A stretch of DNA of 64,000 nucleotides from assembly GCF_040536835.1 (NCBI RefSeq), contig NZ_CP159578.1, positions 1,860,001 through 1,924,000 on the forward strand, given 5' to 3'. Shown piece by piece: positions 8,713 to 17,468 of this stretch (position 1 is its first letter; the number at the start of each line of letters is the position of its first letter). The stretch comes from Salinicola endophyticus. Its GTDB lineage: Bacteria; Pseudomonadota; Gammaproteobacteria; Pseudomonadales; Halomonadaceae. Position numbers and translations under genes: made by a program. The notes under the pieces are model-generated. The model was not told where the DNA came from and searched no databases. It saw only the letters and a list, made by a program, of their open reading frames with translations.

Positions 8713-8740
8713 GTCACACATCCTTGCCTGGTAGATGCGT

Positions 8741-8768
8741 AGTCTATGGCAGGGCAGAGGTGTGGCAA
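8741..8768 (-). promoter_or_regulatory. Putative sigma70 promoter of the HlyD/GAF-HlyD/M50 operon
   Basis: On the minus strand, TTGCCA (8763-8768), a 16-nt spacer and TAGACT (8741-8746) give a plausible -35/-10 pair. It would start RNA about 20 nt before the ATG at 8712. Assigned by eye only. Confidence 0.4.
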
Positions 8769-8841
8769 ATTCATCTAAAGGCGACAAAAAAGGGGGTTAT
8801 TCGTCGCGTTCTTGAGAGGGTAGAGCCTACTGTCTGGCGCG

Positions 8842-8873
8842 GCGCCAAGCGCCCGATCTCGGGCGCCCGGCGC
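8842..8873. terminator. Long hairpin downstream of purN
   Basis: GCGCC-AA-GCGCCCGA (8842-8856) pairs with TCGGGCGC-CC-GGCGC (8859-8873): 13 pairs with one internal mismatch and a 2-nt loop. It sits about 70 bp after the purN stop on the minus strand, where a terminator would be expected. No T tract follows. Confidence 0.4.
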
Positions 8874-8905
8874 AACTTCGAGGGCTAGCGCAACTTCGGG
8901 GGCTA
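8870..8905. repeat. Two tandem 18-bp units
   Basis: GCGCAACTTCGAGGGCTA is followed at once by GCGCAACTTCGGGGGCTA (17 of 18 identical), and then another GCGC. It lies between the purN end and the HlyD operon, at the edge of the accessory island. Confidence 0.6.
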
Positions 8906-8943
8906 GCGCGGAGATCGGACGGCTGGGGTGAATGCCTTGGGGC

Positions 8944-9690
8944 TCACTCCAGGTCCTCGTCGAGCTCCTCGGCGGCGTCCTCGTGGGACATGCGCAGGCC
9001 GTGCGGCGGCAGCGGCATGTTGTCCAGTGTCACCTTGCCCTCGGCGTCGAGCTTGATTCGGCCTTCGAGGAACCAGCGCACCGCGATCGGATAGATCAGG
9101 TGCTCGCGGGCGTGGACCTTGGCGATCAGGGCGTCGAGATCCTGCTCGGGCTCGACCTTGACCGCGGCCTGGATCACTACCGGCCCGCCATCGAGCTCTT
9201 CGGTGACGAAGTGCACGCTGACACCATGCTCGGCGACGCCGTCGTCCAGCGCGCGTTGATGGGTGTTGAGGCCCTGATACGCGGGCAGCAGAGACGGATG
9301 GATATTGAGCATCCGCCCGCGGTAGCGGTCGACGAACATGGGCGTGAGGATGCGCATGAAGCCGGCCAGCACCACCAGGTCGGGGTCATGGCGGTCGATC
9401 ACCTTGATCAGCGCGGCATCGAAGGCCTCGCGGGAGTCGTACTCGCGATGCGGCAGCGCCACGGCATCGACGCCGGCATCCTTGGCTCGCTTGAGCCCGA
9501 ACGCGTCGGCCTTGTTGGAGACCACCGCGACGATCTCGCCGCCCAGTTCGTCGTGGGCCTGGGCATCGAGCAGCGCCTGAAGATTGCTGCCGTTGCCGGA
9601 GATCAGCACGACCACGCGCGGCTTCTCGGCGGCCGCGGCCTCGAAGTCGTTCAGCGTATCCTGATGCGGAGAAGAGTGCTCTGCGCTCAT
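8944..9690 (-). CDS. purN: Phosphoribosylglycinamide formyltransferase
   Basis: 248 aa GART enzyme. It transfers formyl from 10-formyl-THF to GAR in step three of purine synthesis. The phosphate loop GNGSNLQ is at 32-38. Catalytic Asn129 and His131 lie in [12 protein letters not shown], and Asp167 in ELDGGPV, so the active site is complete. It is longer than typical PurN (about 210 aa) because of a polar 22-residue N-terminal tail and an acidic C-terminal tail ([11 protein letters not shown]). Its start overlaps the purM stop by 4 bp (ATGA). The order purM-purN is conserved, but the gene that follows here is the accessory island. Confidence 0.97.
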   Translation of the reverse strand: MSAEHSSPHQDTLNDFEAAAAEKPRVVVLISGNGSNLQALLDAQAHDELGGEIVAVVSNKADAFGLKRAKDAGVDAVALPHREYDSREAFDAALIKVIDRHDPDLVVLAGFMRILTPMFVDRYRGRMLNIHPSLLPAYQGLNTHQRALDDGVAEHGVSVHFVTEELDGGPVVIQAAVKVEPEQDLDALIAKVHAREHLIYPIAVRWFLEGRIKLDAEGKVTLDNMPLPPHGLRMSHEDAAEELDEDLE

Positions 9691-10781
9691 GCCGGCAGGT
9701 TCTCCAGCTGCACGGCTTCGTCACCCTCGCCGCGGGTGACGATCTCACCCAGACGATGGACCTGCTCGCCGGCGTCCTGCAGGTGGGCGATGGCGGCGTC
9801 GGCCTGTGCCGCCGGTACCACTACCACCATGCCGATGCCGCAGTTGAGCACGCGGTACATCTCGCGCTCGGCCACGTTGCCCTGCTGCTGCAGCCAGTCG
9901 AACACCGCCGGGCGCTGCCAGGTGGTGACATCGACCCGCGCGGCGAGGTTCTCCGGCAGTACCCGCGGCACGTTCTCGAGCAGGCCGCCGCCGGTGATGT
10001 GCGAAAGCGCGTGCACGGCCACGTCGCTGTCGCGAATCAGCGAGAGCAGCGGCTTGACGTAGATGCGGGTCGGCGCCATCAGCAGGTCGGCGAGCGGCTG
10101 GCCGTCGAGGGTCTCGTCGAGCTGGCCGCCGCCGACTTCGAGAATCTTGCGGATCAGCGAGTAGCCGTTGGAGTGCGGCCCGGAGGAGGCCAGGCCCAGC
10201 AGCACGTCGCCGGCGGCGACCCGGCTGCCGTCCAGAATCTCGGACTTCTCCACCACGCCGACACAGAACCCGGCCAGATCGTAGTCGCTGCCCTCGTACA
10301 TGCCCGGCATCTCGGCGGTTTCGCCCCCCACCAGGGCGCAGCCGGCCTGGCTGCAGCCCTCACCGATGCCGGTCACCACGTCGGCGGCGATATCGACATC
10401 GAGCTTGCCGGTGGCGTAGTAGTCGAGAAACAGCAGCGGCTCCGCCCCGGCGACCACCAGATCGTTGACGCACATGGCGACCAGATCGATGCCGATGGTG
10501 TCGTGCTTGCCCAGATCCATCGCCAGGCGCAGTTTGGTGCCGACTCCGTCGGTGCCGGAGACCAGCACCGGCTCGCGGTAGCCGCTGGGCAGTTGGCACA
10601 GCGCGCCGAAGCCGCCCAGGCCGCCCATCACTTCCGGACGCGAGGTGCGCTTGGCCACGCCCTTGATCCGCTCGACCAGCGCGTTGCCGGCATCGATGTC
10701 GACACCCGCGTCCCGGTAGGTCAGGGAGGGGGAGCTGGACGAACGGGGCGCGTTCGAAGAATCGGGAGAGGAGCGCGTCAT
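9687..10781 (-). CDS. purM: Phosphoribosylformylglycinamidine cyclo-ligase (AIR synthetase)
   Basis: 364 aa. It closes the imidazole ring (FGAM to AIR, ATP-dependent). I chose ATG 10781, which has AAAGG seven bases upstream, over an upstream in-frame ATG. Family signatures: [25 protein letters not shown] at 75-84, [36 protein letters not shown] and [13 protein letters not shown]. The first 20 residues are a Ser-rich low-complexity extension. It is coupled to purN by ATGA. It diverges from the PerM gene across a 137-bp gap. Confidence 0.97.
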   Translation of the reverse strand: MTRSSPDSSNAPRSSSSPSLTYRDAGVDIDAGNALVERIKGVAKRTSRPEVMGGLGGFGALCQLPSGYREPVLVSGTDGVGTKLRLAMDLGKHDTIGIDLVAMCVNDLVVAGAEPLLFLDYYATGKLDVDIAADVVTGIGEGCSQAGCALVGGETAEMPGMYEGSDYDLAGFCVGVVEKSEILDGSRVAAGDVLLGLASSGPHSNGYSLIRKILEVGGGQLDETLDGQPLADLLMAPTRIYVKPLLSLIRDSDVAVHALSHITGGGLLENVPRVLPENLAARVDVTTWQRPAVFDWLQQQGNVAEREMYRVLNCGIGMVVVVPAAQADAAIAHLQDAGEQVHRLGEIVTRGEGDEAVQLENLPA

Positions 10782-10918
10782 AGTGGACCTTTCTCGCGGA
10801 GCCGGGGAGACGCTGCGGGTGACCCAGCGTCCCGCCAATGAATGGGGGTGATGTTCAGCGGGGCGCATTGTAGCATTGCCTACATCCTAGCGGGCAGTCA
10901 GGGAACGGCGAGAGCGCG

Positions 10919-12013
10919 ATGAGTAAACTACAGATAGGCGGGTTGATCGGTGCCGCGCTGGGGCTCTGGCTGCTGGTGCTGCTCGAGCCGATCTTGATGC
11001 CGTTCTTCGTCAGCCTGATCCTGGCCTATCTGGGGGATCCGGTGACCGACTGGCTGGAGGCGCGTGGGTTATCGCGGCGACTCTCGGTGAGCCTGGTGTT
11101 TCTGCTGCTGGCGCTGGTGATGGTCGGCGGGCTGTTGGTGCTGCTGCCGATGCTGGGGCGCCAGCTGGGGCAACTGATCGCGGCGCTGCCGGAGGTGCTC
11201 AACTGGGTTCAGACGACGGTGTTGCCGGAGGTGCGCGAACTCACCGGAATCGACTTCAGCGCCGACTTCGATCAGTTGCGCAACGCCCTGATGAGCAACT
11301 GGCGCGAGACCGGCACCTACGCCGCGGCCTTTCTCGCCCAGGCCTCGCGCTCGGGGCTGGCGCTGGCGATCTGGCTCGGCAATCTGGCGCTGATTCCGGT
11401 GGTCACCTTCTATCTGCTGCTCGACTGGGATCGGCTCAAGGGCTATGTGCGCGAGCTGCTGCCGCGGCATGTCGAACCTCGGATCACGGCGCTGGCGGTG
11501 GAGTGCGACGAAGTGCTTTCCGCCTTCCTGCGCGGCCAGCTGCTGGTGATGCTGAGCCTGGGCGTGATCTACGCCGTCGGCCTGAGCGTGGTGGGGCTCA
11601 AGTTCGGACTGCTGATCGGCCTGATGGCGGGGTTGGCGAGCATCGTGCCCTATCTCGGGGTCATTGTCGGCGTGCTCACCGCCGGCGTGGTGGCGTTCTT
11701 CCAGTTCGGTGAGTGGCTGCCGCTGGTGGGGGTGCTGGTGGTGTTCGGCATCGGCCAGGTGGCCGAGAGCACGCTGCTGCAGCCGCTGCTGCTGGGTGAC
11801 AAGATCGGTCTGCACCCGGTGGCGGTGATCTTTGCCGTACTCGCCGGCGGGCAGCTGTTCGGCTTCACCGGTATCCTGCTGGCGCTGCCGGTGGCCGCGG
11901 TGATCATGGTCCTGCTGCGCTACGCCTATCACCGTTATCGCCATAGTCGCCTCTACGATCGAGCGCGCGCCGAGACGCTGACAGCGGGCTGGGACGGGGA
12001 GAGCGACAGCTGA
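10919..12013 (+). CDS. perM: AI-2E/PerM family membrane permease
   Basis: 364 aa polytopic protein of the PerM (AI-2E, UPF0118) family. Paired hydrophobic segments lie near residues 3-40 and 55-80. A soluble amphipathic stretch follows (95-150), then six more membrane helices with the family-typical NLALIPVVTFYLLLDWD and GLASIVPYLGVIVG motifs. The substrate is uncertain; members have been linked to autoinducer-2 export or Na+/H+ exchange. The ATG follows GAGAGCG. Its TGA overlaps the hda ATG (TGATG), so the two are co-translated, the usual perM-hda arrangement in related bacteria. Confidence 0.9.
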   Translation: MSKLQIGGLIGAALGLWLLVLLEPILMPFFVSLILAYLGDPVTDWLEARGLSRRLSVSLVFLLLALVMVGGLLVLLPMLGRQLGQLIAALPEVLNWVQTTVLPEVRELTGIDFSADFDQLRNALMSNWRETGTYAAAFLAQASRSGLALAIWLGNLALIPVVTFYLLLDWDRLKGYVRELLPRHVEPRITALAVECDEVLSAFLRGQLLVMLSLGVIYAVGLSVVGLKFGLLIGLMAGLASIVPYLGVIVGVLTAGVVAFFQFGEWLPLVGVLVVFGIGQVAESTLLQPLLLGDKIGLHPVAVIFAVLAGGQLFGFTGILLALPVAAVIMVLLRYAYHRYRHSRLYDRARAETLTAGWDGESDS

Positions 12014-12714
12014 TGCGCCCGGGTCCATCACAGTTGCCGCTGGGGGTGGGGCTGCGCGATGACGCTACCTTCGCCAACTACTTCCCCGGGGACAACGCCC
12101 CGCTGGTGGCACATCTGGCCTCGCAGTTGGAGAGCGCCGGCGAGCCCTTCCTCTATCTGTGGGGCGGCAGCGGCGTGGGCTGTAGCCATCTGCTGCAGGC
12201 GGCCTGCCATGCTGCCGATGCCCGCGGCCAGCGCGCGCTCTACCTGCCGCTGGACGCTCTGGGACACTTCCCGCCGGATATTCTCGAAGAGCCCGAGCGG
12301 CTCGATCTGCTGGCGATAGACGACCTGCAGCTGGTGGTCGGACGCAAGCGCTGGGAGGAGGCGCTGTTCCATGGCTTCAACCGCCTGCGCGACGCCGGCA
12401 AGCGGCTGGTGATCGCCGCCGACCGCTCGCCGCGCCAGCTCGATATCAAGCTGCCGGACCTGGCCTCGCGCATGACCTGGGGCATGGTCTTTCATGTCCA
12501 GCCGCTGGATGACGCCCAGCGGCTGGGGGCGCTGCAACTGCGCGCGCGGGTGCGCGGCATGCAGCTGCCCGACGAGGTCGCGCGTTATATCCTGCATCGC
12601 GGCCCGCGCCAGCTCGATCAGCTCTCCGAGGTTCTGGCGCGGCTGGATCGCGCCTCGCTCTCCGCCAAACGCAAGCTCACCATCCCCTTCGTCAAGCAAG
12701 CGCTGGAGTGGTAG
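12013..12714 (+). CDS. hda: DnaA regulatory inactivator Hda
   Basis: 233 aa AAA+ protein. With the DNA sliding clamp it stimulates DnaA-ATP hydrolysis to prevent re-initiation. The N-terminal QLPLGV (7-12) is the clamp-binding peptide. The Walker A loop reads GGSGVGCSHL at 51-60: the usual Lys is Cys57, a degenerate loop as in other Hda proteins, where this residue also varies. Walker B is LLAIDDLQ (99-106). Sensor and lid regions follow (LPDLASRMTWG, RGPRQLDQL). Length matches the family. It is coupled to perM. Confidence 0.93.
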   Translation: MRPGPSQLPLGVGLRDDATFANYFPGDNAPLVAHLASQLESAGEPFLYLWGGSGVGCSHLLQAACHAADARGQRALYLPLDALGHFPPDILEEPERLDLLAIDDLQLVVGRKRWEEALFHGFNRLRDAGKRLVIAADRSPRQLDIKLPDLASRMTWGMVFHVQPLDDAQRLGALQLRARVRGMQLPDEVARYILHRGPRQLDQLSEVLARLDRASLSAKRKLTIPFVKQALEW

Positions 12715-13013
12715 CGACTGGCTGCTTGTTAGACATACGTCCGCGCTGATGGCCTGCCACTCACCGAGGCGGTCTGCGGGACGCTCTCCCGACAGCCCGG
12801 CTCGCGGGGTGTCGCCGCACATAATGCTTCGCTTCACTACCAAAGTTGACTCAAGTTAAACAAATCACTACCGATATCGGTCTTGGTGAGCGCGTCATTC
12901 TGCCGGGCTGGATCGTGTTGGCGTGTGGTTAGCGGCGAGGTATCGGATTCTGGCCGGGAGGATTGCGCGTCGCTGGATCTCACTCGATAACGCCAACAAC
13001 CGAGAGCGTACGC
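12715..13013. other. Intergenic region upstream of chemoreceptor
   Basis: 299 bp between hda and the chemoreceptor gene. No coding potential is seen. An AT-rich island (12840-12880) includes TTGACT at 12846-12851, a possible -35, but the matching -10 is poor. A TAAA...CCGATA pair resembles a flagellar sigma28 promoter, but the spacing is about 9 bp instead of 15. Confidence 0.4.
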
Positions 13014-14762
13014 ATGAAGGCACCCTCCGTTTTGCGCGCCAGACGCGCGCTCAGCCTGCAGACCAAGATCGTGGCGCTGACGCTGATACCGCTGTTTGTG
13101 ATCATCGTGGCGCTGGTGAGCGTCAATATCGTTTCCAACCTCAATGAGAGTCGTCGAGAGCTGGCCGAGCAGCGGCGATTGTTGATCGACAGTCAGGTCA
13201 AGGCGGTCAAAGGCATCGTCGATCTGGCCAAATCCGCCATCACGCCGCTGGTCGAGAACGCCGGCAGCGACCCTCAGGCCGCCCAGGCCAAGGCGCGCGA
13301 TCTGCTGCGCGGGCTCTCCTTCGATGGCACCAACTACATTTTTGCCTACACCTTCGATGGCACCAATCTGGTGTTTGCCCCCGACACCAAGAAAGAGGGG
13401 ACCAATATGCTCGGGGTGACGGACGCAGATGGTAACCATGTCATCGCCGACCTGATCCGGGTCGCTCAGCAGGGCGGGGGCCGCTACAGCTATCTGTGGC
13501 CCAATCCCGGCACCGGTAAGGTCGAGCGCAAGTACTCCTACGCCGAGAGCATCGACGGCTGGAACTGGATGATCGGTGCCGGCATCTACGCCACCTCCAT
13601 CGATCAGGCGATGGCGGCGGCAGAGGCCAAGGCGGCGAGCAATCGCCACGCCATGCTGTGGCGCTCGCTGCTGCTGGGTGGCGGGGGCATGCTGCTGGCG
13701 GCGCTGGTCGCCAGCGTGCTGGTGCGGCGGCTGCTCGGCCCGATCCGGCGCACCGCGGAGGCGATGGGGGATATCGCCAGTGGCCAGGGCGATCTGACCC
13801 GCCGTTTGGCCGTCGACAGCCGCGACGAGGTGGGCCAACTTGCGACCCAGTTCAACGCTTTCGTCGGGCGCATGCAGGAAACACTGCGTGACGTGCGTTC
13901 GAGTACCCGTAGCGTTCACGCGACGTCGTCCCAGATCGCCGATGCCAGCGGCGAGCTGGCATCGCGCACCGAGCAGTCGGCGGCCAGCCTGCAGCAGACC
14001 TCCGCGTCGATGGAGGAGATCACCACCACGGTGGCACATGCCACCGACTCGGCCACCCAGGCGAGTCAGCTGGTGCAGTCGACCAGCGATGTGGCCCAGG
14101 AGGGCGAAAAAGCGATGGCCCAGGTCGAGGCGCGGATGACCGAAATCACCCAGTCGGCGGCGCAGATCGAAGAGATCATCGGTCTGATCGATTCCATCGC
14201 CTTCCAGACCAATATTCTGGCGCTGAATGCCTCCGTGGAGGCCGCTCGCGCTGGCGAGCACGGGCGCGGCTTCGCGGTGGTGGCCAGCGAGGTACGCTCA
14301 CTGGCGGGGCGCTCGGCGGAGGCGTCGAAGAGTATTCGTGAGTTGATCACGCAGTCCGCCGAGCATACCCGCAGCGGCAGCGAGCTGGTCAACCGGGCCG
14401 GGACCACCATGCGCGAGATCGTCGACAGCGTGAATCGCGTCGCGGACGTGATCGGTGAGATCAGTGCCGGCGCCAAGGAGCAGAACAGTGGCATCGGCCA
14501 GATCAATACGGCGGTGGCGGAGATGGATGCGATGACGCAGCAGAACGCCGCGATGGTGCAGCAGTCGGCGACTGCGGCGGCCGATCTGCAGCAGGAAGCC
14601 GAGCGCCTGCGCGGTCTGGTCGATACCTTCGTGCTCGGCGAAGACGCCGACACGGGCAAGACCTCGGCGCCCGATCCCAGGCCGAAACCCGCTAGCGCGC
14701 AGCCGGCAGCGCTAACGGCCAAGCGCACTCCCCAAGACGAAGAGGCGTGGCAGACATTCTGA
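13014..14762 (+). CDS. Methyl-accepting chemotaxis protein with single Cache sensor
   Basis: 582 aa from ATG 13014 (GAGAGCG upstream). Layout: TM1 about 19-41; a periplasmic sCache_2-type domain about 45-205 ([34 protein letters not shown]); TM2 about 218-242; HAMP to about 295; then the cytoplasmic signalling hairpin with the conserved tip [19 protein letters not shown]. The C-terminus ends in AWQTF, a W-x-x-F pentapeptide on a flexible Pro/Ala linker like the CheR/CheB tether of high-abundance receptors. Ligand is unknown; sCache receptors often bind organic acids. It stands alone, followed by a palindromic element and a hairpin. Confidence 0.93.
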   Translation: MKAPSVLRARRALSLQTKIVALTLIPLFVIIVALVSVNIVSNLNESRRELAEQRRLLIDSQVKAVKGIVDLAKSAITPLVENAGSDPQAAQAKARDLLRGLSFDGTNYIFAYTFDGTNLVFAPDTKKEGTNMLGVTDADGNHVIADLIRVAQQGGGRYSYLWPNPGTGKVERKYSYAESIDGWNWMIGAGIYATSIDQAMAAAEAKAASNRHAMLWRSLLLGGGGMLLAALVASVLVRRLLGPIRRTAEAMGDIASGQGDLTRRLAVDSRDEVGQLATQFNAFVGRMQETLRDVRSSTRSVHATSSQIADASGELASRTEQSAASLQQTSASMEEITTTVAHATDSATQASQLVQSTSDVAQEGEKAMAQVEARMTEITQSAAQIEEIIGLIDSIAFQTNILALNASVEAARAGEHGRGFAVVASEVRSLAGRSAEASKSIRELITQSAEHTRSGSELVNRAGTTMREIVDSVNRVADVIGEISAGAKEQNSGIGQINTAVAEMDAMTQQNAAMVQQSATAAADLQQEAERLRGLVDTFVLGEDADTGKTSAPDPRPKPASAQPAALTAKRTPQDEEAWQTF

Positions 14763-14778
14763 TCCGGGGGTAGATCTT

Positions 14779-14921
14779 AGGTTCTGTACGAAAAGTCAGC
14801 GAGCGAAGGCAAGACAAGGCAAAAATCGGCGAAAACGCGGAGTTTACGGGGTGTAAATGAGCATTTTGAGCCGATTTTTAACGCCGTATTGCCGAGCGCA
14901 GGTAGTTTTCGCACAAAACCT
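14779..14921. repeat. Palindromic interspersed element, copy 1 (143 bp)
   Basis: Ends AGGTTCTGTACGAAAA and TTTTCGCACAAAACCT are inverted repeats (14 of 16 pair). An inner 10-bp stem, AAAAATCGGC (14821-14830) with GCCGATTTTT (14870-14879), encloses a small TTTAC/GTAAA hairpin. Blocks GAGCGAAGGCAAGACAAGGC and AACGCCGTATTG are shared with copy 2 at 59207-59349, which has the same length. The element lies in the convergent junction of the chemoreceptor and puuB genes. It has no coding potential. Confidence 0.85.
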
Positions 14922-14926
14922 AGCTC

Positions 14927-14953
14927 AAGGGGCGGCCAGTGGCCGCCCCTTTC
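14927..14953. terminator. Terminator hairpin after chemoreceptor gene
   Basis: AAGGGGCGGCC (14927-14937), loop AGT, GGCCGCCCCTT (14941-14951), then a short T run. It is placed between convergent genes and could serve both. Confidence 0.75.
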
Positions 14954-15067
14954 GTGTGCCTGCCGGGGCTGTGAATCTGGTCTGACTCTCGGCGCCGAGT
15001 CAGGCCGGCATGTCGACCCGCGATCGATCGCTACGGCGCTGGCGGCATGACTGCCGAGTCGAGAGTT

Positions 15068-16372
15068 TCACCAGCCGAGCTGGTCACGCATCCGGTAGTA
15101 CCAGGCGCCGAGGGCGGTCAGCGGTACGCGGAAGAGGCGACCGCCGGGGAAGGGGGTGTGCGGCAGATCGGCGAAGGCGTCGAAGCGCTCGAGTTCGCCG
15201 CTCAGCGCCTCCGCCATCAGGCGCCCGGCCAGATGGGTACAGGTCACGCCGTGCCCGGAGTAGCCCTGAGCGTAATAGACGTTGTGGTTGATGCGGCCGA
15301 ACTGCGGCAGGCGATTGAGCGTCAGCAGGAAATTGCCGCTCCAGGTGTAATCGACCTTCACCCCCTTGAGCTGGGGAAAGGTCTTCTCCAGATTGGGCCG
15401 AATGACCGCTTCGATGCTCGCCGGATCGTGGCCCCCGTAGGTCACGCCACCTCCGTAGATGAGCCGGTTGTCGGCCGAGAGGCGGTAGTAGTCGAGCAGA
15501 TAGTTGCAGTCCTCGACGCAGGCATCGTTGGGCAGTAGCTCGCGGGCGGTGTCGGCATCCAGCGGCGCGGTGGCCAGCACTTGGGTGCCGCAGGGCATGC
15601 TCTTGCCCTCGAGCTCCGGCAGTAGACCATTGAGATAGGCGTTACCGGCGACGATCACGCGTTCGGCGCGAACCTGCCCCTGGGCGGTGCGGATCACCAC
15701 CGGATCGCCGTGGCGGATCTCGATCACCGGCGAATGCTCGTATATCACACCGCTTAGCGATTCGAACGCCGCCGCCTCGCCAAGTACCAGGTTGAGCGGG
15801 TGCAGGTGCCCCCCGGAGTGGTCGAAGAGCGCGCCCACGTAGCGCTCGGAGCCGATCTCGCGACGGTAGCCCTGAGCATCGAGCAGTTCGAGCTGGCGGT
15901 GCCCGTAGCGCTCCCACAGCGCCTTGTGCTCGACCAGCCCCTGCATCTGCTTGTCGCTGCAGGCGGCGAACAGGTTGCCCTCCTTGAGATCGCAGCGAAT
16001 AGCGTAGTCGGCGATACGCGAGCGGATGATCTTGTTGCCCTCGAACGCCATGCTGCCCAGCGCCTGGGCAGTGGTCTGGCCGTACTTGGCCTCGATCACG
16101 TCCATGTCACGGCTGTAGCTGTTGACGATCTGCCCGCCGTTGCGCCCCGAAGCGCCGAAGCCGATGCGCGTCGCCTCCAGTACTACCACGCGCAGTCCGC
16201 GCTCGGCCAGGTGCAGCGCCGAGGAGATACCGGTGAAGCCGCCGCCGATCACGCACACATCGGCGTCGACCTCGCCGCGCAGCGGCGGACGTTCCGGTGC
16301 CGGGTTGGCCGAGGCGGCGTAGTAGGAGTCGACGTGACGCTCGGGGAAGGTCGCAGCAGAGGCTTGAGGCAC
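15068..16372 (-). CDS. puuB: Gamma-glutamylputrescine oxidase (FAD-dependent)
   Basis: 434 aa from a GTG at 16372. The frame is open 35 codons further, but that extension is Arg/Pro-rich and unlike the family, and no strong ribosome site marks either start. PuuB hallmarks begin right away: SYYAASAN, the FAD-binding CVIGGGFTGISSALHLAERG (43-48 glycines), GFGASGRNGGQIVNSYSRD, HSGGHLHPLNL, MPCGTQV, CVEDCNYLLDYYRL and QGYSGHGVTCTHLAGR. This protein family oxidises gamma-glutamylputrescine in the Puu pathway, releasing H2O2 and ammonia. It lies 1.1 kb downstream of the polyamine uptake/glutamylation block, separated by a small envelope gene, and so likely serves the same pathway. Confidence 0.93.
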   Translation of the reverse strand: MPQASAATFPERHVDSYYAASANPAPERPPLRGEVDADVCVIGGGFTGISSALHLAERGLRVVVLEATRIGFGASGRNGGQIVNSYSRDMDVIEAKYGQTTAQALGSMAFEGNKIIRSRIADYAIRCDLKEGNLFAACSDKQMQGLVEHKALWERYGHRQLELLDAQGYRREIGSERYVGALFDHSGGHLHPLNLVLGEAAAFESLSGVIYEHSPVIEIRHGDPVVIRTAQGQVRAERVIVAGNAYLNGLLPELEGKSMPCGTQVLATAPLDADTARELLPNDACVEDCNYLLDYYRLSADNRLIYGGGVTYGGHDPASIEAVIRPNLEKTFPQLKGVKVDYTWSGNFLLTLNRLPQFGRINHNVYYAQGYSGHGVTCTHLAGRLMAEALSGELERFDAFADLPHTPFPGGRLFRVPLTALGAWYYRMRDQLGW

Positions 16373-16464
16373 GATGGCGGGCTCGCGTGTTGAATTTATT
16401 CGACGGATGCCAAGAGGGTAGCCGGTCCCGTCACGCGGCTCAACCGGCACCTGGCGCAAACACG

Positions 16465-16493
16465 ACCGCGCCGGCATAAGCTGCCGGCGCGGT
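16465..16493. terminator. 12-bp perfect hairpin after glycine-zipper gene
   Basis: ACCGCGCCGGCA, loop TAAGC, TGCCGGCGCGGT. It lies downstream (minus strand) of the gene ending at 16520. No long T tract, but the stem is perfect. Confidence 0.55.
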
Positions 16494-16519
16494 GAGAGAA
16501 CGCGGAATAGGCGGGAGCG

Positions 16520-17065
16520 TCAGGCGCCGCCGGCACTCTGCCACTGGGGCTCGCCGTTGCGCATGGAAACCCGGTCGCCTTCGGGCTTCTTGTCGAGCTT
16601 GGCCTCGTGTACTTCGCCGTCGTAGCGGTAGCGCACGTCGTAGCCGACGGTCTCCTGCTTGGTGTCCTTGACCGTGTTGCAGCGCTGCTCTGTGGTGGTG
16701 TAGGTGTCACCCTGCTGCATCTGGCCCTGGACCTGATTGCCGGCGATGCCGCCGCCGACCGCACCGGCAGCCGTCATGATTTTCTTGCCACTGCCGCCGC
16801 CGAACTGGTTACCCACCACGCCGCCGACAATGGCGCCGATGGCGGTGCCGGCGATGCGGTGCTCGTCCTGCGCCGGGCGGCGGTGGGTGACGGTCACGTT
16901 ATGACACTCCTGACGCGGCGTCTCGGAGGTCTGGGTGATAGGGTCGACGCTGATGATGTCGGCGTACTGCGGCTGGCTGTCGCCGGACTGGTAGGCGCCG
17001 ATGGCAACACCGCCGGCGACGCCGAGGGCAGCGATGACGCCGCCAATGATGATCGATTTCTGCAT
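16520..17065 (-). CDS. Glycine-zipper 2TM envelope protein (17 kDa antigen-like)
   Basis: 181 aa. The N-terminal hydrophobic segment (residues 4-24, IIIGGVIAALGVAGGVAIGA) is a signal anchor. The core, residues 70-110, is a Gly-zipper pair (AGTAIGAIVGGVVGNQFGG and AAGAVGGGIAGNQVQG) as in Rickettsia 17-kDa antigen-like proteins. A small C-terminal beta domain has two Cys (54 and 129) that could pair. These proteins sit in the envelope; the precise function is unknown. It has its own hairpin downstream and a 370-bp upstream gap, so it appears monocistronic. The AGGAGCAAGGCC before the ATG is a fair ribosome site. Confidence 0.85.
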   Translation of the reverse strand: MQKSIIIGGVIAALGVAGGVAIGAYQSGDSQPQYADIISVDPITQTSETPRQECHNVTVTHRRPAQDEHRIAGTAIGAIVGGVVGNQFGGGSGKKIMTAAGAVGGGIAGNQVQGQMQQGDTYTTTEQRCNTVKDTKQETVGYDVRYRYDGEVHEAKLDKKPEGDRVSMRNGEPQWQSAGGA

Positions 17066-17433
17066 GGCCTTGCTCCTCTTGCGGACCGGCTCGTGTTCCG
17101 TCGAGCCAGAGACGGAGACCCCGCGGTTCGCTCTGATCCCTTCGACTGCTGGTGAGCACTGCTAGTAAGTACTGGTGGCCATCGCCGATGGTATCTGCGC
17201 TAGCAAGTTACCGGTCGTTGCTCGCGGGCGACTGGGAGAGCGATGCGCCACGGGTGACGTCCCTGTCGTGATGGCGGCGAACCGCCTTCCGTCGGTGGCA
17301 GCGGCGTGGAAGACGCCGCCACTCGATGGACTCAGTTTAGTTCAGGCGGCGGCGAAGAGAAGGGCGCAACGAATTGTTGAACGCTGTTTTCATATTGACA
17401 ACGAGGCGTCTGCAAGAGGCGACACTGCCGCTG
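17066..17433. other. Intergenic region with possible minus-strand promoter
   Basis: 368 bp between the glycine-zipper gene and a terminator. On the minus strand TTGTCA (17396-17401), 17-nt spacer, AACAAT (17373-17378) is a possible promoter. It would leave a 5' leader of about 300 nt before the gene at 17065. I saw no convincing small ORF in between. A GCGGCG...CGCCGC hairpin lies near 17310. Confidence 0.3.
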
Positions 17434-17456
17434 AAAGCCCCGTGACGCGGGGCTTT
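17434..17456. terminator. Terminator of polyamine binding-protein gene
   Basis: AAAGCCCCG, loop TGACG, CGGGGCTTT: a perfect 9-bp stem 12 bp after the stop of the minus-strand gene at 17469. It ends the polyamine block. Confidence 0.7.
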
Positions 17457-17468
17457 CGCTGGCGTGTC

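Noticed and set aside
12857..12878. Flagellar sigma28 promoter for the chemoreceptor
   Set aside because: TAAA and CCGATA are present but spaced 9 bp instead of about 15.
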